Source: Anisakis pegreffii
Lineage: Eukaryota; Nematoda; Chromadorea; Rhabditida; Anisakidae
Direction of reading: 5' to 3'
DNA: 64,000 nucleotides
NCBI GenBank assembly: GCA_035041965.1
Contig: JAPYMA010003042.1
Span: 1 to 64,000 of the forward strand
The position numbers and the translations under genes are program-made. Shown piece by piece: positions 14,847-28,600 of the stretch (positions are counted from its first letter, which is position 1; every line of letters begins with the position of its first letter). Under the pieces are notes generated by a model. It was not told where the DNA came from. It did no database searches and saw only the letters and a list, made by a program, of their open reading frames with translations.

Positions 14847-17650
14847 TCAGTTCAAAAATGTGCTGTCGTTCACAACTGAAAGTAATCTTTTCATAGCGTT
14901 TTGCTGACAATCACCATGAAAATGCGCTTTGATTTGTTGCGAAATATTTCTCGCGAACAGAATGTCGAGCTCGTTCTCCAGTCTTTCTCTGACCAGAGCT
15001 CGCTGATCGCTTGGGAAATCGTGCAGTTTGTTCACCAATCTTACTTCGAATTCCTTCGCAGTCATCTGAAAAAAAATCGTAGCTGACATAACCACCGAAT
15101 ACGCTACAGAATTCGTATGGATACACTTCAGCACTAGTCTCGTGCTACTCGTACACTTTGCGATATCAATGAATGAGGCGTACAAGTGTGCAAACAATTA
15201 ATTTGAATTGCACGAATCGGATGTGTGAAATACGGATAAATGGATGCATTATTCGACATGTTTTTTGGGTTTACCATTATTTATAGTGAAATCAAATTAT
15301 GCAGAATAAATAATAGCAAACCCAGAAAAAAAAATCGAATTCGTAAGGAACTGTGGTAGAGTGAAATACAAATAAGAAACGAGAAATTAGATGAGGATAT
15401 TCGAATGGTTAATTTTGCGATGTTCTTAAACCTCTTATACAGAGTTTAATACGAACTGATGGTGTAAGCAAAAGAGTACGACTGGAGATGTGATCGTTTA
15501 TTTGAGAGACTGACTATGAGAGATCTCTATGGAGCGTTTTGTTAATACTGATAATATGACTACATTTTAGTGATATAACAAAAAGCATTTGATTACATCA
15601 CTGATAAGAGCTTCGATGCATTATATTTTCATGATGCTCTGCATACATTACAAAGGAATTGGTTGATAAAGAGGAAATAAACTTTCGAAAAAGCAAACGG
15701 TCAAATCAGGGAACATTTCACTTACATTGTCCGAATTATCCAGTGCATTGTTTCTCGTTGAAACCTCTGCAGACGTAGACGAATGGCTATTGAATTCGGA
15801 ATCTGTATCGAAATTCTGCTCATGCGATGAAGCTTAAAGTTTTACGGTTGATTCAAAATCTCCTCTTGCTTCATTTTGATTGCATGTTCCAAATGTTCAA
15901 TAATCTTTGCTTTTATCTTGCTTACAATGGAGACTGAACACACTTTTACGATATGCAATCACAACACATTATTGGTTCTAACTTATTCATTTACGGTTAT
16001 GCCAGCTATTCTGAACACCATTCTTATAATCAATTCTGCCTTTGGCTTCCAACTTCGCTGCTCAGCGTCAAATATATAAAAGAACTGAGCGTCTAGCATA
16101 TGTAGATGCTTTCAGAATGATTCTCTGAAGTGACAAGTTGAAATTCAACCAAATGGGTATGATACACTTACTCGTATTTTCTTGATCTGTACACTGGTTT
16201 TGTCCAGCAGACCTGAAACTTTTTAATCAGCTCGATTGGAGTAGCCTTAAATGTCAAGTGAATTCTTACAGATCCATGTGAACTGGACAAAACAATGCAT
16301 ACAAATCTCTATTTGTTCTCAGTCTTGTGAATATGTCGCCATTGACAAAATTCTGAATGTCTAGAAATGATCATTGCTACGTAAAATAATTATGCAGCTA
16401 TTTCAAACTGTTTTTTGCATATTCGTTTCGCAGTTATTTTGCAAACAGTTTATTAGCAAGTTTGCTTCCAGCATGAGTTCACGATACCTCACAATACTAG
16501 TGCTTATAGGTTCCATGGTGAACACTGGAGACACGATATCCTCCTCCGGTTCTTCTTTGATTCTTTTGTCTAATCCCATAGTTTCATCCTTACCATACGC
16601 TTCTTTCAGTACCTCACTGACCATTGTCTCCTAAACAAGGAAAAATTCTTTCAAGGGCAATTTGACCCCTGCAAAACTTTGATTAAGACTGAATGATTCA
16701 TATGAATGAAAGCTTATTGACTTTTAAACCGAACCATGAAGTCTCGCCTATGGTTAAATCCAACCGCATGAATATCAAAGGTTCATCTGGAGACTAATCA
16801 GATGAATGCAGAATGCAAAACTTCACACTTGTTTTCAGCCGAAACGGATAAAGAATATTGCTCAGAATCGAGCTTGATCTTATTTGCATCTTTTGGTAGG
16901 AACAGTAAAAAGCAACTATAATCCATAGGAACATGAAAAATTTTTTAACGAAACAATGAAAGAATTGAGTTCACTCACGTCCACGGAACATCGCCCACCG
17001 TGTCCGTTCCATGTGAAATCATCCCTTTCCACTACTTCGCCATTCCCAATTTGTATGCAATTCAAGTCACCAGAAACATTCCGTGATCTTGACGACGTAA
17101 TACGAATACAATTGCGTCGTAAGAAATTATCCAACCAGCCTCGGCTTGCTTTGAATGTTTCCGCTTCAATTTCTTCGTCACTCTTCGATGCGGATTTCAG
17201 CTGAATCATCTCCAAATGCAAGCACCTTGCCTTATCCCGTATCATCGTCTCGGTGATGTGTTCACCGGTCAGTGCCCTCTGCTTAATCCATGTCAACAGC
17301 AATTGCTCAACATCATTAATGGATTTGGTGCGTCGTTTGGTGAGCACCGAAACGCCTTCGGCCGCGAACACATTCATATACTTCTCCTTATTCGCGTATA
17401 TCGAGCCAATTGTTGAGGTGGAACGACGATAGAGTTTAGCAATTTCCGCATAACTCATACCTGCTTCGTGCTTCGCGATTATATCCTTCTTGATCGAGAT
17501 CGGTACCTTCTCACGTTGAAGTTTCTTGGCCAATGGTGTCTCTTGAACTCCTTCACTAGTGGCTCTTCGTTTGCTCCTAGCAGCTACTGCTGCTGCTGCT
17601 GCTGCTGCTCCTATCTTCACGTCTTCTGGTTCGTTTTCAGATTTCATCAT
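14847..17650 (-). CDS. Pogo/CENP-B-type HTH protein with BESS-like C-terminus
   Basis: Four exons (minus): 17,650-16,979; 16,630-16,493; 15,815-15,726; 15,065-14,847. All junctions are phase 0 with GT donors and AG acceptors, predicting 372 aa. Residues 15-24 are an Ala-rich tract encoded by a GCT/GCA triplet run. A basic RSKRR lies near residue 25. Residues about 50-91 form a CENP-B N-type/pogo helix-turn-helix (KKDIIAKHEAGMSYAEIAKL). Residues about 105-190 resemble the second CENP-B/Tc5 DNA-binding domain and end in RGWLDNFLRR. Exon 2 carries an acidic IKEEPEED segment (residues 248-255), a possible sumoylation site. Exon 4 encodes an amphipathic stretch (FEVRLVNKLHDFPSDQRALV) resembling a BESS motif. 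No DDE transposase catalytic domain follows, so it reads as a domesticated transposase-derived DNA-binding protein. Reading through the exon 2 donor would instead end at 16,403. The ATG at 17,650 is the first in frame; upstream exons cannot be excluded. Confidence 0.8.
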
Positions 17651-19481
17651 TACCACAAGATGTTCGCTCGATATATTACCAGCCGTTATATTACCAAAAT
17701 ATTACCAGCCATTCAAACGAATGCAAAAAATTATTGTGTATAATGTTGGTGGTGGTGGTGGTTTTAAAACAAAATTCGAGCAGTGAATATCGTTCAAGGG
17801 GTGGATGCAAGAGCGGTCAGTATTGATTCTCAATTAAATACGTAAGGCAAAGCGCTCAGCCAGCGTATTATCAACGTTAACTGAATGAACAGCACACAAC
17901 GCTATGCAGCAGCGCTCATCTTCGAAGTCGTTGTTATAAACGTTAGAGAGGAATTTTGCTTGAGATGATGGGAGTGAGCAAATGTTATAGGAGCAGTTGT
18001 TAGTCGAGACGATGCGATCGATGCCTGTCTATAGCGTTCTCTTTAGTATTCGGTTCAGCATTGCTTTGCTCAGACAACGTTGGGCTTGCCTATAAGCCAA
18101 AGTTTTTGCCTATGCTCACAATATGTTGTTGAGAGCGAAAGAGACTATAAAATTGGAGTGTGTTCGATGCACTTTCACAACGGGCGGAGTCTAATGATTG
18201 TTTCGGCAATACCCTAAAAGCAACTGCAAAAGTGTATGAGATATAACTCGGAGAACTATGGCCTGATCAAGTTGAGTCTGGGCTTATACACATGTCGAGT
18301 TTACTGGCGATAAGTGAAGCTGAAACTGAGCTATATCAGGTTTATCAGCTATGCACTAACATAGAGCTGTGTTGAGAGAATTAAATGACAATGTTGAATG
18401 TCAAAGGTCGTAGATTTATCAGAATGAGGAGAACGAAGATCCATAAGAACTTCATAAATCGATGAATATAACGAAAAATGAATAATTCCGTTAGAATTTG
18501 AAGTATTTGTGACATTTTCAATAAATTTATAGTTTTCTAAAATTTATGTAATTCTAAAAAAGAGTTCATATGAATCCTAACGGGAAAAATCACAAAATCG
18601 TGAACGACAAGTTTCGGAAGAACTGCACAAGAACGAAGATAAGAGAGACACAAGGAAGGGGGATATACAATGAACTTGACATGGAAATCTCTTCATAATA
18701 CGCAAAAAAGGATTTCCGAAGAATGCTGAAAGAGGAATTCAAATCATTCCACAAGGATAGAGTTCAGCACTGATAGAGGATTTTTCCGAATCCTAAATTA
18801 AGAATTTGCAAGGATACTAGGAAAAAAAATTAAAACGATCACTTGGAAAATATTCTAAAATTTCAAAACAATCAAATAAGATAACAAGTGATACCACGTG
18901 ATAAGGTAAATCGTTAGATAGAAGAATAAGACAATGACATAGGAAAAGATTTCGTAAGAATCCTAAAAAAAAAGGAATCGCGTCGTAAAAATCCGAAAGG
19001 ACAGAATGCATAGAAACGCAAAAAGTCCATGAAAATCAAGCAGGAGAAGATTTATGAAATCTTAAAAATTACTTCAAAATTCGTAAAAGCCCGAAGAATA
19101 TGACTGTGAAAAAATTTTAACAAACGTTCCAAAGGAAAAAACCCTGTATCAGCACTTTAATTATTTCTATTCTACCATTTGCTGATGTCGCAATCGGAAT
19201 GACGTTTAACACTTTTTTAATTGTCAACACTTTTATGAAGAGAGAGAGCCATTTCAAGACGTCGAGTTCAACATCGACCTAATATTATTGTCTTGATGAT
19301 AGCTTTTTTTTTGTTGCTCGCACTATTTTCATTATTTGAACTCATACTACAAACAGCTAACTGATGTGTGATGTTAGCTGTATAATCGCTAAGCAAAAAA
19401 TCAATCATTATGAAAACTGTTCGTTAGGAAAAATTAACTCGTTATCATTCATCAAATACAAACACCACATTTAGTGAATTG
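17651..19481. other. Intergenic, purine-rich, no supported gene
   Basis: Upstream region of the minus-strand HTH gene. It contains a short GGT run at about 17,744-17,761. From roughly 18,400 to 19,140 it is A-rich, with many loosely repeated AATCCTAAAA-like words and no usable frame. No coding exon was recognised. Confidence 0.55.
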
Positions 19482-19489
19482 TATATAAA
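19482..19489 (+). promoter_or_regulatory. TATA-box-like sequence
   Basis: TATATAAA stands 138 bp upstream of the ATG of the candidate first exon at 19,627. It is the only clear TATA element close to that exon. In AT-rich DNA such a match can occur by chance, so its value rests on the exon being real. Confidence 0.3.
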
Positions 19490-19626
19490 CAATAAATCCG
19501 CACTTTCCTTTACTTGTGGCAGTCAGTGACATTATTGTTCCAGTTTGGAAATCAGAATCTCATTCGCCTATTCTAGTATTCTCATTATTCGTTTGACTAA
19601 TCGTCATTGCTTACTTAAAAAGAAAC

Positions 19627-19655
19627 ATGCCATCGATATCGACCCAACAGAAAAG
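19627..19655 (+). CDS. Candidate first coding exon of transporter copy A
   Basis: ATG opens a 29-nt frame (MPSISTQQK plus AG) ending at a good donor, AG|GTAGGT. It ends in phase 2, which is exactly what the first homologous transporter exon needs: that exon starts with a lone T at 25,664, giving AG+T = Ser. The resulting N-terminus would be a short Ser/Thr-rich cytosolic tail before the first membrane helix. The intron would be 6 kb, far longer than other introns here. A simpler alternative is an unspliced start at the in-frame ATG at 25,632. This is an inference from phase and signals only. Confidence 0.35.
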
Positions 19656-21779
19656 GTAGGTGTTGCTTTTTAGGAAGTTCTTTTTTTCTACTTGGATGTC
19701 ACTGGTTTTTGCTCATTTCCAATGACAGTTACTTTTAAAGGAATAAACAATTCGCTTCTTGAGCCTTTTTGTGAGCATAGAAGAAGATTTGTAACCCTCT
19801 TCCGTTCGATTCCATCAGAGACGTGAACCGTTCGTTAAATACAACTCGAATGCGTATAATAAAAACACAACATAATGTAAAATAATATCAGGTCTCATTG
19901 TTTCTGAAGGTTATCATCAAAATACATAAAATTATCATCAAGTTCACTCATTACGTTCACGATAACGGACAATTCAATGAAAATTTCGACAATGCATTCG
20001 ACAGATTAGATATCGGAACGTCCCGAAGCAGTTGAAAAACTGACGAAGCATTGCAGATATTACGTAATAATGTAACATGATAAGTATACATAAAATTATC
20101 ATTATTACGATCAGATATAATTGGACAGGAATGGCAAATAACTTTAGCACATCTAAGATCACGTAGTACACATTCGATTTTTAATCATATCATTTAGAAA
20201 ATAGTGCATTCAACGATGCTATAATAATTCATTATATTAGGAGGACAATGAAATGTTGTATAATCATTTTTTATTTTTTCATTATAAAACGTACGCGTAC
20301 TGGATGATATGGTGGACTGAAATATTATCGAAAGCAAGTCCTGCCGTCAGACATTCCTGGCATATTTGTAGCATATAGAATGGCATAAACTAAGTATCAC
20401 GTGAATTTATCAATTTATAAGCGTATGGGCATTTGCTCTTCGCTATTAAAATAAAATAAATGATAGCGATGAGTAACAATTGGTAATGACAGTAATGATG
20501 AATAACAGTAATAAGAAATAGTTAATCACCGATGTAACTTTCTTTCTAGATCGTTCACAGATCATGCCTGTGTTGTATAGTTTCAGAGTACTACATCGAA
20601 TATTTTTAAGTGATCGCAAATCCATACAATACTGATCATGCATACGATAGTGACGTTTCATGCATGCATGTGAAACTGAATGGATATCCATGGAATGCGT
20701 GCAATTTCAGTTTAATATTTTGCTAAGATTTCGTCCTACAGATTTTATTATTACGATCGCTACGGGAATATTGTTAGTACTATTCAGTGATAACTTACAC
20801 GATATTCACTCGCACTATTACATTGTCCACTCCAAAACCTGGATGGTCCTAACCAACCCACTAATCGTATTGAACAGAACGATCTACTCTCCTCAGCAGC
20901 GCGCTAATATGATTGATTTTATTGCCAGCTGATGATAACATCAAGTCAGCTGCATTTTGAATCGTTTTTGCTTTTGAATTGTTTCATCACACTCTATGAA
21001 ATCGTCTCATCAAAATCCTGTTCAGTATTCTATGCTGTGCTTATTTCATTATCCTTACAAAATGTATGGAGGCATTTTAATCTAATCAGAAGATTCGATT
21101 CTCATTTGGTATTCAACATTTGAGATTACTTCATCATCAAATACATCAACCTTCATAAGTCAAAGTCAACGAGACAGATGCAATGATCAGAGGGAATCAT
21201 GACCAGTTATTGCAGGGATGAACTTGACTGACTGAGTTCACTGATAATGTATCACCACATAGGTAACATTCATTTCTATCACAATATCACTCTAAATCAT
21301 CTTCATATTCCTCAGAAACTTTACTCTCAATTGAACATTTCATTTGATAGGTGATAATGGGCTAGGAAATATATCTCAATTTCCATAGGACGTTGGCCAA
21401 ACGATCACAAAACCGACACCAGCAATTGTCATAAAGTGTCCACTTCGTACAGGTTTTACGCTTCAAGAATTTTGGACTGTTCGACTAAATGGAATGGTTT
21501 TCATGAGATATTGCAATCTAGGATGCCTGTGCATATAACTGTCATTCATTCTGAGCTATACGCAGTCTAAAAATATCAATACGAACGATCAAAAACAGAT
21601 TAAGCGATGAACGATTAATAGAGTACGGAAATAACAGCTTGATGTAGTAGAGGCAATATGATAGCAAACCAACAATAGAAATTATATATTCAGTTAGCTT
21701 CAATTGCAATTTGTACAATTTAATGATCAAAAAACAACATAATTTAACGACAAGTCAACACTAAGATATTCAAAAATAT

Positions 21780-21990
21780 TTTCAACATTTTTATTTTATT
21801 ATTTTATTTTTATTTCACTGTTATTATTTTTTGTTTTTATTATTTTATTTGTTTTTTGTTTATTTTTTTATTTTTTGTTTTATTTTTATTTATTTTTTTT
21901 ATTTTTTTATTTTTTCATTTGTTTTTTTTTGATTTTTTCGTTTCTTTTTTATTTTTTTAATATTATTTATTTTTTCTTTAAATTTTAGCT
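21780..21990. repeat. T-rich low-complexity tract
   Basis: About 200 bp made almost wholly of TTTTATTT, TTATTTTT and TTTTGTTTT words on the plus strand. It is simple-sequence DNA with no coding potential. Confidence 0.85.
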
Positions 21991-22185
21991 CCACTTTTCT
22001 CTTTCATTTACTTTTTGCTGGTTGTTGTAAAAGAAGCAGATTCGTTCGCTGATCGAATAGCGTCCCCACGTTTTGTTGAACTGTTGAATTGCGAGCAAGA
22101 AATGTCGTCTAAGCGAGAATGCCATGGTAGTATGTTGCGCGAATGAAGGGGTTGAAGTTGTTTCTTTGAGGAATAAATTTGAGGA

Positions 22186-22267
22186 ATCGGGTATGGTATC
22201 GGGTATCGGGAATCGTATCGGGTATCGGGAATCGTATCGGGTATCGGGAACTGGTATCGGGAACTGG
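22186..22267 (+). repeat. 19-bp minisatellite (GGGTATCGGGAATCGTATC)
   Basis: The 19-bp unit begins at 22,201, 22,220 and 22,239, with partial shortened units on both sides built from GGTATC and GGGAAC words. It produces an artificial Pro/Asp/Arg/Tyr-rich stretch in an overlapping minus-strand frame (22,008-22,373), which is not taken as a gene. Confidence 0.85.
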
Positions 22268-22563
22268 AAAACAGTAATCGTATCATTATTATCGCTTTCG
22301 TCATTATCAGTATGAATGACAGTCCCAAAAAGGAACCAGTATACCGTTTGCGGTCACATTCCTCTCTGATCAAAAGGTTTCACAGCTTGTACAGCTTGTT
22401 ATATTCAAGTATTGGAGATACATTGTTGTATCTGCTTACGGTTGAACATGATTTCCATTCGATATTGCACTGAACCAGTTCGAACCGTGCATTTTAAGCA
22501 ACTGATCGTTGTCATTAGTAGGCACGAGATGAACATTAGGGTAACGTAATATACGAGTTCCAC

Positions 22564-22974
22564 TCATTGCCGTGAATGGCAAGAACATTTTAAGCCATGG
22601 CAGCGTATTTTAGTGATGGCTTCATCAATAGCGGTAGTGATATAACATTCGTTAGGTTGATATTGTATCACTGCTTTATGGTTTGGCAGGATTATTACTT
22701 CTTCGGAGTTTTGATATGTGAATAATCGCATCTTGATAGAATAGATGCGTAGCCGAGACGGGGCATTCTGCATGGTTGAGCATCACATCATCGTCTCTGG
22801 ATAAGAATGTTTGACGTATTGAGTTGTTGTTGAGGTCAGGGAGGGATATTTAGTGAGAATATTGCGGTTAAGGTAATGGACTGAAGTATTGTTCGTTGCC
22901 GTTTTGGGAGACGCTATTCCTGGCTGCGATATTGTATTGTTGGTGGACGTTGAATTGTTGACGTGAGCAATCAT
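22564..22974 (-). pseudogene. Open frame of ~136 codons split by one TGA (uncertain)
   Basis: On the minus strand, an ATG at 22,974 opens 63 codons ending in TGA at 22,785-22,783. The same frame continues without interruption for another 70 codons to 22,564. The first half is Thr/Ser/Asn-rich. The second half is of ordinary composition and includes a CHGLKCSCHSRQ Cys/His tail. No family was recognised. It could be a decayed exon, a gene with a small intron around the stop, or chance. Confidence 0.2.
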
Positions 22975-23530
22975 ACAAATTTATGAAGTAACAACAGCAA
23001 AGTCAATGATAATGAAGCAACATTCATATCTATCATCAGTATCACAAAACCTACAACACAGATCCGTAACCATTTGTCACACTGGAAAGGTCATTTCTAT
23101 TAACTCTTCAGAGAACTTCAAATGCAAAGAAGCTTTTCTGGGCTCCCGTTTACAGAAATTGGAATTGCAACTTTCTGATCTCTGGTAACGAGTCTGTGTT
23201 GGTCCTAGAAGTTTCATTTTCTCAATTTTGCAACAATGGAACAATGAATACATTCTGATTCTACATAAAACAGTAAATTTCCTTAAGAAATGTGAACACT
23301 GCTGGATTGTTGAAGTGCATCAATTTCACAAATCTTTTGTATGACAATATGCTACAAAAACATCACTATTTGGTTGAAATATCAAGAGCAGATCAAAGTA
23401 CTATATGAATAAGACAGAGCATTTGCAGCAATCACTAATTGAGCAATAATATGATCACATACAATATCGCGTTCAATCGAATTCTCAATTAAAAACAAAT
23501 ATTTCAGTATAAGCGAAAACAATCCTATTA

Positions 23531-23573
23531 CTGAGGATAATTTGAAGTTGCATTTGCTTCAAACTATCCTCAG
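23531..23573. other. Near-perfect hairpin
   Basis: CTGAGGATAATTTGAAG and CTTCAAACTATCCTCAG form a 17-bp stem with one mismatch around a 9-nt loop. It is isolated in gene-poor DNA. There is no evidence that it is transcribed; the stem is shorter than usual for a microRNA precursor. Confidence 0.5.
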
Positions 23574-25663
23574 CTTCAAACTGAACGAAGCTGCAGACTA
23601 TCCAATTTAGGGATACATCAAATCACTTTTCTGATTTCACATCGAGAACCTGCCATCTCATTAACTATTGAGTGCTTTTGACTGCAAATTTGTATTCAGT
23701 TCTGCATCATTCCAAATCATCAGCTCATGTAATATCTACAAATCAACGATCTTAACTGCAGTTTCGTTCACCATACAAAATGTTTTACAATTATTATTGT
23801 GAACACGAATCAGAAACGAGGAGAGCACATTGAGACGTATAAAAAACCGCTAGAATGAATGACAGTTACTCAACAGACAAATAATTCTTTAATTGCAATT
23901 TACTCATTGATTTGATTTTTGTGGTCAATACACTACAATCATATTTTCTCATTCGGTTGTCATGCTTTCAAAATGCTAGAAATCAGTTCAGTTTTCCATT
24001 ATTAGCTGTGTGTCGGTTTGTGATTCGACCCAAAAACTACGCAGTATAGAAAAATTTATCCCCTTTATAGATCATTGGTGAGCGACGGTGCATCTATATT
24101 CTCATCTGATAATCATCTAATATTCCGTTTGGAATGAAGCTCATATGGTGACACGTTATCAAACTGATACATTCTTTCAGTTTCTCGAGAAAATACTCCT
24201 CGGCAAACCCCAATTCTGCTTTCATCTCCTACTGGCACGAATCCCTCTTTGCCTAAACTCTTTACGTTCTATTACCATAATGCTACTATATCACTGTAGC
24301 TATCGTTTTGCTTCATATGCTGTAAACTCGGTGTAATTCATCGCAAAAACGATTCAATAAGTGCGCATATGTGAAGGAGTAAACGTTCACCTAATGGTCA
24401 CTCAATAGAGTGACTGAATAAAATTAGGAAAATATCGTTCTGTTCAATCGGATAAGTACGTATAAAGCATACCCCTATCAAAAATAGTACCAAAATGTCC
24501 TCTTTCCTTTCGACTCATCCGCAAATTCAGTAACCATCATAAATTTCTTCCAGTACAATTGTATTTTCAACAATGGGAACTGTCGTTACCCTCCGCCATG
24601 TAAAGCATTCAAACATCATTTTGCAAACATCAGAACGCGTATAAATCACGAACATTTCATGGATATCCATCAGAGAGACCCATGCATTCAACATTTCAGA
24701 TTACCAATGTTATTCCAATGAAACGCTGAGTAATATGCACAATCAAGAAACATCATCGCTATTAGGCGCTTATATTATCAGTATTAATAGAATCGGTCTG
24801 AGCATTACGCTTGTGTTGTCTCATTGTTGCTTCACTGCTACTGTTGTTTTGAACAATAATTCCGTCTTAAAACCAAAATCCTAAAATTACGAGAATAACT
24901 CTCGTAAACTTCCGTCATAACACCAATCGAAAAGTCTATTTCCATCGAAAATCTGAATTCTCAATACTAAGCTGGAAATCTTCCACAGCACTTTCACCGA
25001 TAAATTTACTGGTGATCCGAACTTATAGCAATCCTAGCACCTCCTAACATCTAACTAATATCCTTCTGAAGCTGCTTCAGCATTGGACCGAGCCAGAAAA
25101 AAAGAATGCCTGATAAAGGAATCTCACTGGTGACGACTCCTCTAAGCATATTTATGGAAGTATACGGGAATCTCGGAAATTAGTCTCCGTATAATTTCGA
25201 ACATGGAATGAAAATAAACCGTTCGAAAAAGATAAACTGTGCGAAAAGCAACACAGCACCAGTCAACGACACTGATATCGATAAAATGAATGGAGCACCA
25301 AGCAAATGAAAACGAATACAATCGATCAAACTGTATAGCTAAATCGATCAAACTGTCAGACTCTAATAGAAGGGAGAACAAATTCCCTGTATCGATCATT
25401 TCTGACTCACAAAACTGTCGCTGTTGCTGAACCGATTAGAGTTTTGAGTGGTGATCTGGCTGTGCAAATGTTGCAAAAAGTTGAAATCTGGGCATCAAAC
25501 TCTTCAATAGTTCATATTCCTTTTTATTGCTTTACGATGTCGCATTAGAAAGACTTTATTCATTAACTTGCATCATATTTAATCATATATTGGCATAATT
25601 AGGTTCTGTGAACATAAGACGAGACATCTAAATGATGTTCAGCAAACTATTTCTGTATTTCAG

Positions 25664-28600
25664 TCCGATCTCGACCGTAACGAATCCTGAAACTCAGAAA
25701 ACTCCATGGCGTTCGATATGGCTCTGCAATGTCCTTCAGCTTCTGAATGGAATTCAATTTTCGATTCTCTTCACGTCGATGTGGCCATTTCTAAAAACTG
25801 TTAGGAACACAACGCTCTTGTATTTTACCGATTTTGCAGATCGCAAAGTGAATCTGATATTCTGACTTCCTTGCGATCATTTTGGAATTTGTTTGGACTT
25901 TTCAATTTGAAATTTTGAAACTTTTCCATCGTATTTTGTCGTAGAAAAGATTATGGTTTTGAGGAGCAGGAGTGAAGCAATTTTGTAAGAACCAGGCTTG
26001 CTAAGAATAAGGATTTAGTTCAGTTTTAGATCGACAGTACGGCAGATTTGAATTTCTATGGATGGATTACAGCGATTTTCCCATTGGGTCAAACCTTAGG
26101 ATCATTTCTGTTTGGATTGTGGGATCAGAAGAGTAAACGCGCCAAGGATCCAACAGCGATGGGTGTTGCATTAATGGGGGTGGGTAATTTGTTGTACGGA
26201 ATATTACCACTGTTCAAGAGTGGCGCTAAATGGGTTATGCTCGTAGCGAGATTTATTGTTGGATTTGGCTCAGGTCGGTTTGATTACAGTTGAATCATGT
26301 GGTCACCTTTGCATCTTTATTGACGTGAGAAAATAACTTACAAAAATTCTTTTCTACTAGTTTACAAACCCTGTGCTTACACCACTATGATCCATGTATG
26401 AATTCAGAACAAACAATGAGCAGATTCACCTATGCAGTTTTTGGCGTCGCTGATGAAGCCATTAAGCTCACCTTCTGATCTTCAAAACTATTTGAACTTT
26501 GAAACGAAAAGCAATGGATTTATTCAGTATTGTTACCCAAACTGTCACATCGTCTATGGGGAAGAGGGTATCGTCAGTCAAGGAATTCCAATCATATTAT
26601 TCATCGAATTGAAGGGAATCTAAGTGTGCTTCGCTCATATGTGGCGACTGGTGCAAGGCCTGAAGATCGCGTTAAGGCACTTTCGATTGGCTTCGGAATG
26701 TTCGTTCTTGGCCTCTCGCTTGGACCAGTTGTCATGGTATGTCATCTTACATTCCGTGTTGTCAGTTGGCAAATGTTCCATTCATCTGCACATGTTTACT
26801 ACAGAAGCTTCGTTCGTTTCATATAATTGAACGTTTCACAATCATACTAATAAAAGAACGCTTTGAAAATTAAAGTTGATATTCACACCACTCGGACCGA
26901 GCGGCTTCTATCTGGGCACTTTGCAAGTTTCAATGTATAATCTACCAGCGTTCAGTATGGTTCTTGTTGGAATCGTATCTCTACTACTTCTCTATACTTG
27001 CTTTCAAGAGGTTTACGCCGGAATCATTACGGTGGATGAATCGAAGGGTTAGTCACGGTCATCTTCTATGTTCAACGAATTCTGTCATGCATGTTAGATG
27101 AGTTGTTGAGAGGATAGGATGACTTATCAGTTAATGCTAATCGTGATAGAGCAACGCTGTCTCGCAAGAGATTCAACGGAAAGCTTTGGGAATGGCGTTC
27201 AAAATAACTGTAATCATGCACCCATTGAATTTTGTGAGACAAACGGTTTATGGATTATCAACAAGATATTCAACAACAAAAAGGATAGAAAATGGACGTA
27301 AAGAAGTCCCAAAGACGCAGATTTCATACTTATTGTTAGTGGAGAACAGTAATTACGAAAAGTCACAGACGTCTTGAATCACTTCACGAGAGAGAGCGAG
27401 AATGATCATCGTCTGGTCATAAGTGTTGTAGGCTCAAAACCCTCTTATGTTGAAGTGTTCCATTAATTAGATGAGTAAAGTAATTAATAAATGAATTGAT
27501 GCAATGCGTATGAATTTCACATGAGTTTGGTTTTAAGGGTCGGCATATCAATATTTTGTTCTACCAAAATTCGACAAATTGGCTGCTAGCATATGTATCG
27601 GTGTGTGGTTCGTAATGCAATGCGTCGGAATCAATATCGAAGTGTGAGCCTTTGTGCACTCGTACCAATAGATAAGTTAAATGTTTGAGAGGCTTCAGAA
27701 TCTTTGAGAAAACTCGAAAATGAGTTTTAGAATGTCATTCGCACAGTGATGATAGACTTGAATCTTACTGAGTTAATCTTTCTGATATGTTTATTGACTG
27801 AGATTCAACAATAGGCAATTAAGATGTATGACTGCAAAAGAGTTAGCGAGAGACATTGAAATTCAGCTGGGCTACCTCGCTTTGAAGATGTTATGATTGC
27901 AGATTAACGGTTCCACTCTCAATGATACTCTACGGTTGGGACAATGAACGAGCGGTCATTTATAATGGCATCCTAGTTTTCTGTTCAACCGGAATCAGTT
28001 GCAGCTTGTATATTGCGATTGGAGTCACACGACTAGGAAAAATGTACACAAATTGAACTCCACTTCTTACTATAGTGGTTCTCGTATGAGGTGAAATTAC
28101 CCGTTTTGGGTAATTTGAGGAAGTAACGGGGTAATGGAGCGGGTCGGGAAATTAGCATTTCGTGCAGTTGTTATTTTATGATAGAACACCATTGTCGTGG
28201 TGTTTTTTTAACTTGGATATGTCAATGTTGATGGCAGCAATCTCACATTTTCTCAGTATCATTAACTCGTTCGGGTCTAACAGGGTTTTGATTCGTTTTA
28301 ACAGGGTTTTCATTCTTTTCCTTGCTGCTACAATCACTCTCGTAGCTTTTATCACCAAAAGTATTCTCTTCTGCTAATTTCTCATTCATTTTACTCAACA
28401 GTTAAAGCCAAATTCTCATTCTATCAAACACACTCTATAATTGTTCATTTGACTGTTGAACGCTGTTGAGCAAATCAATTCAATCGTTGTATTGTTGATT
28501 TCGGTTGTGAACGTATCCAGTAAATAGTATATACTACAGAATGAAAAGTTTATTTGAACGGTGAAGTTGAATGAGACGAAGCGAATGATAAAAACTCATC

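Larger units (their letters stand above)
19656..25631. other. Large gene-poor interval (possible first intron of copy A)
   Basis: About 6 kb with no convincing exon chain. It contains a T-rich low-complexity tract, a 19-bp minisatellite, a near-perfect hairpin and a split reading frame, each listed separately. Other open frames (20,660-20,932 +, 20,932-21,123 +, 24,145-24,336 +, 25,142-25,399 -) lack domains and splice context. Confidence 0.5.
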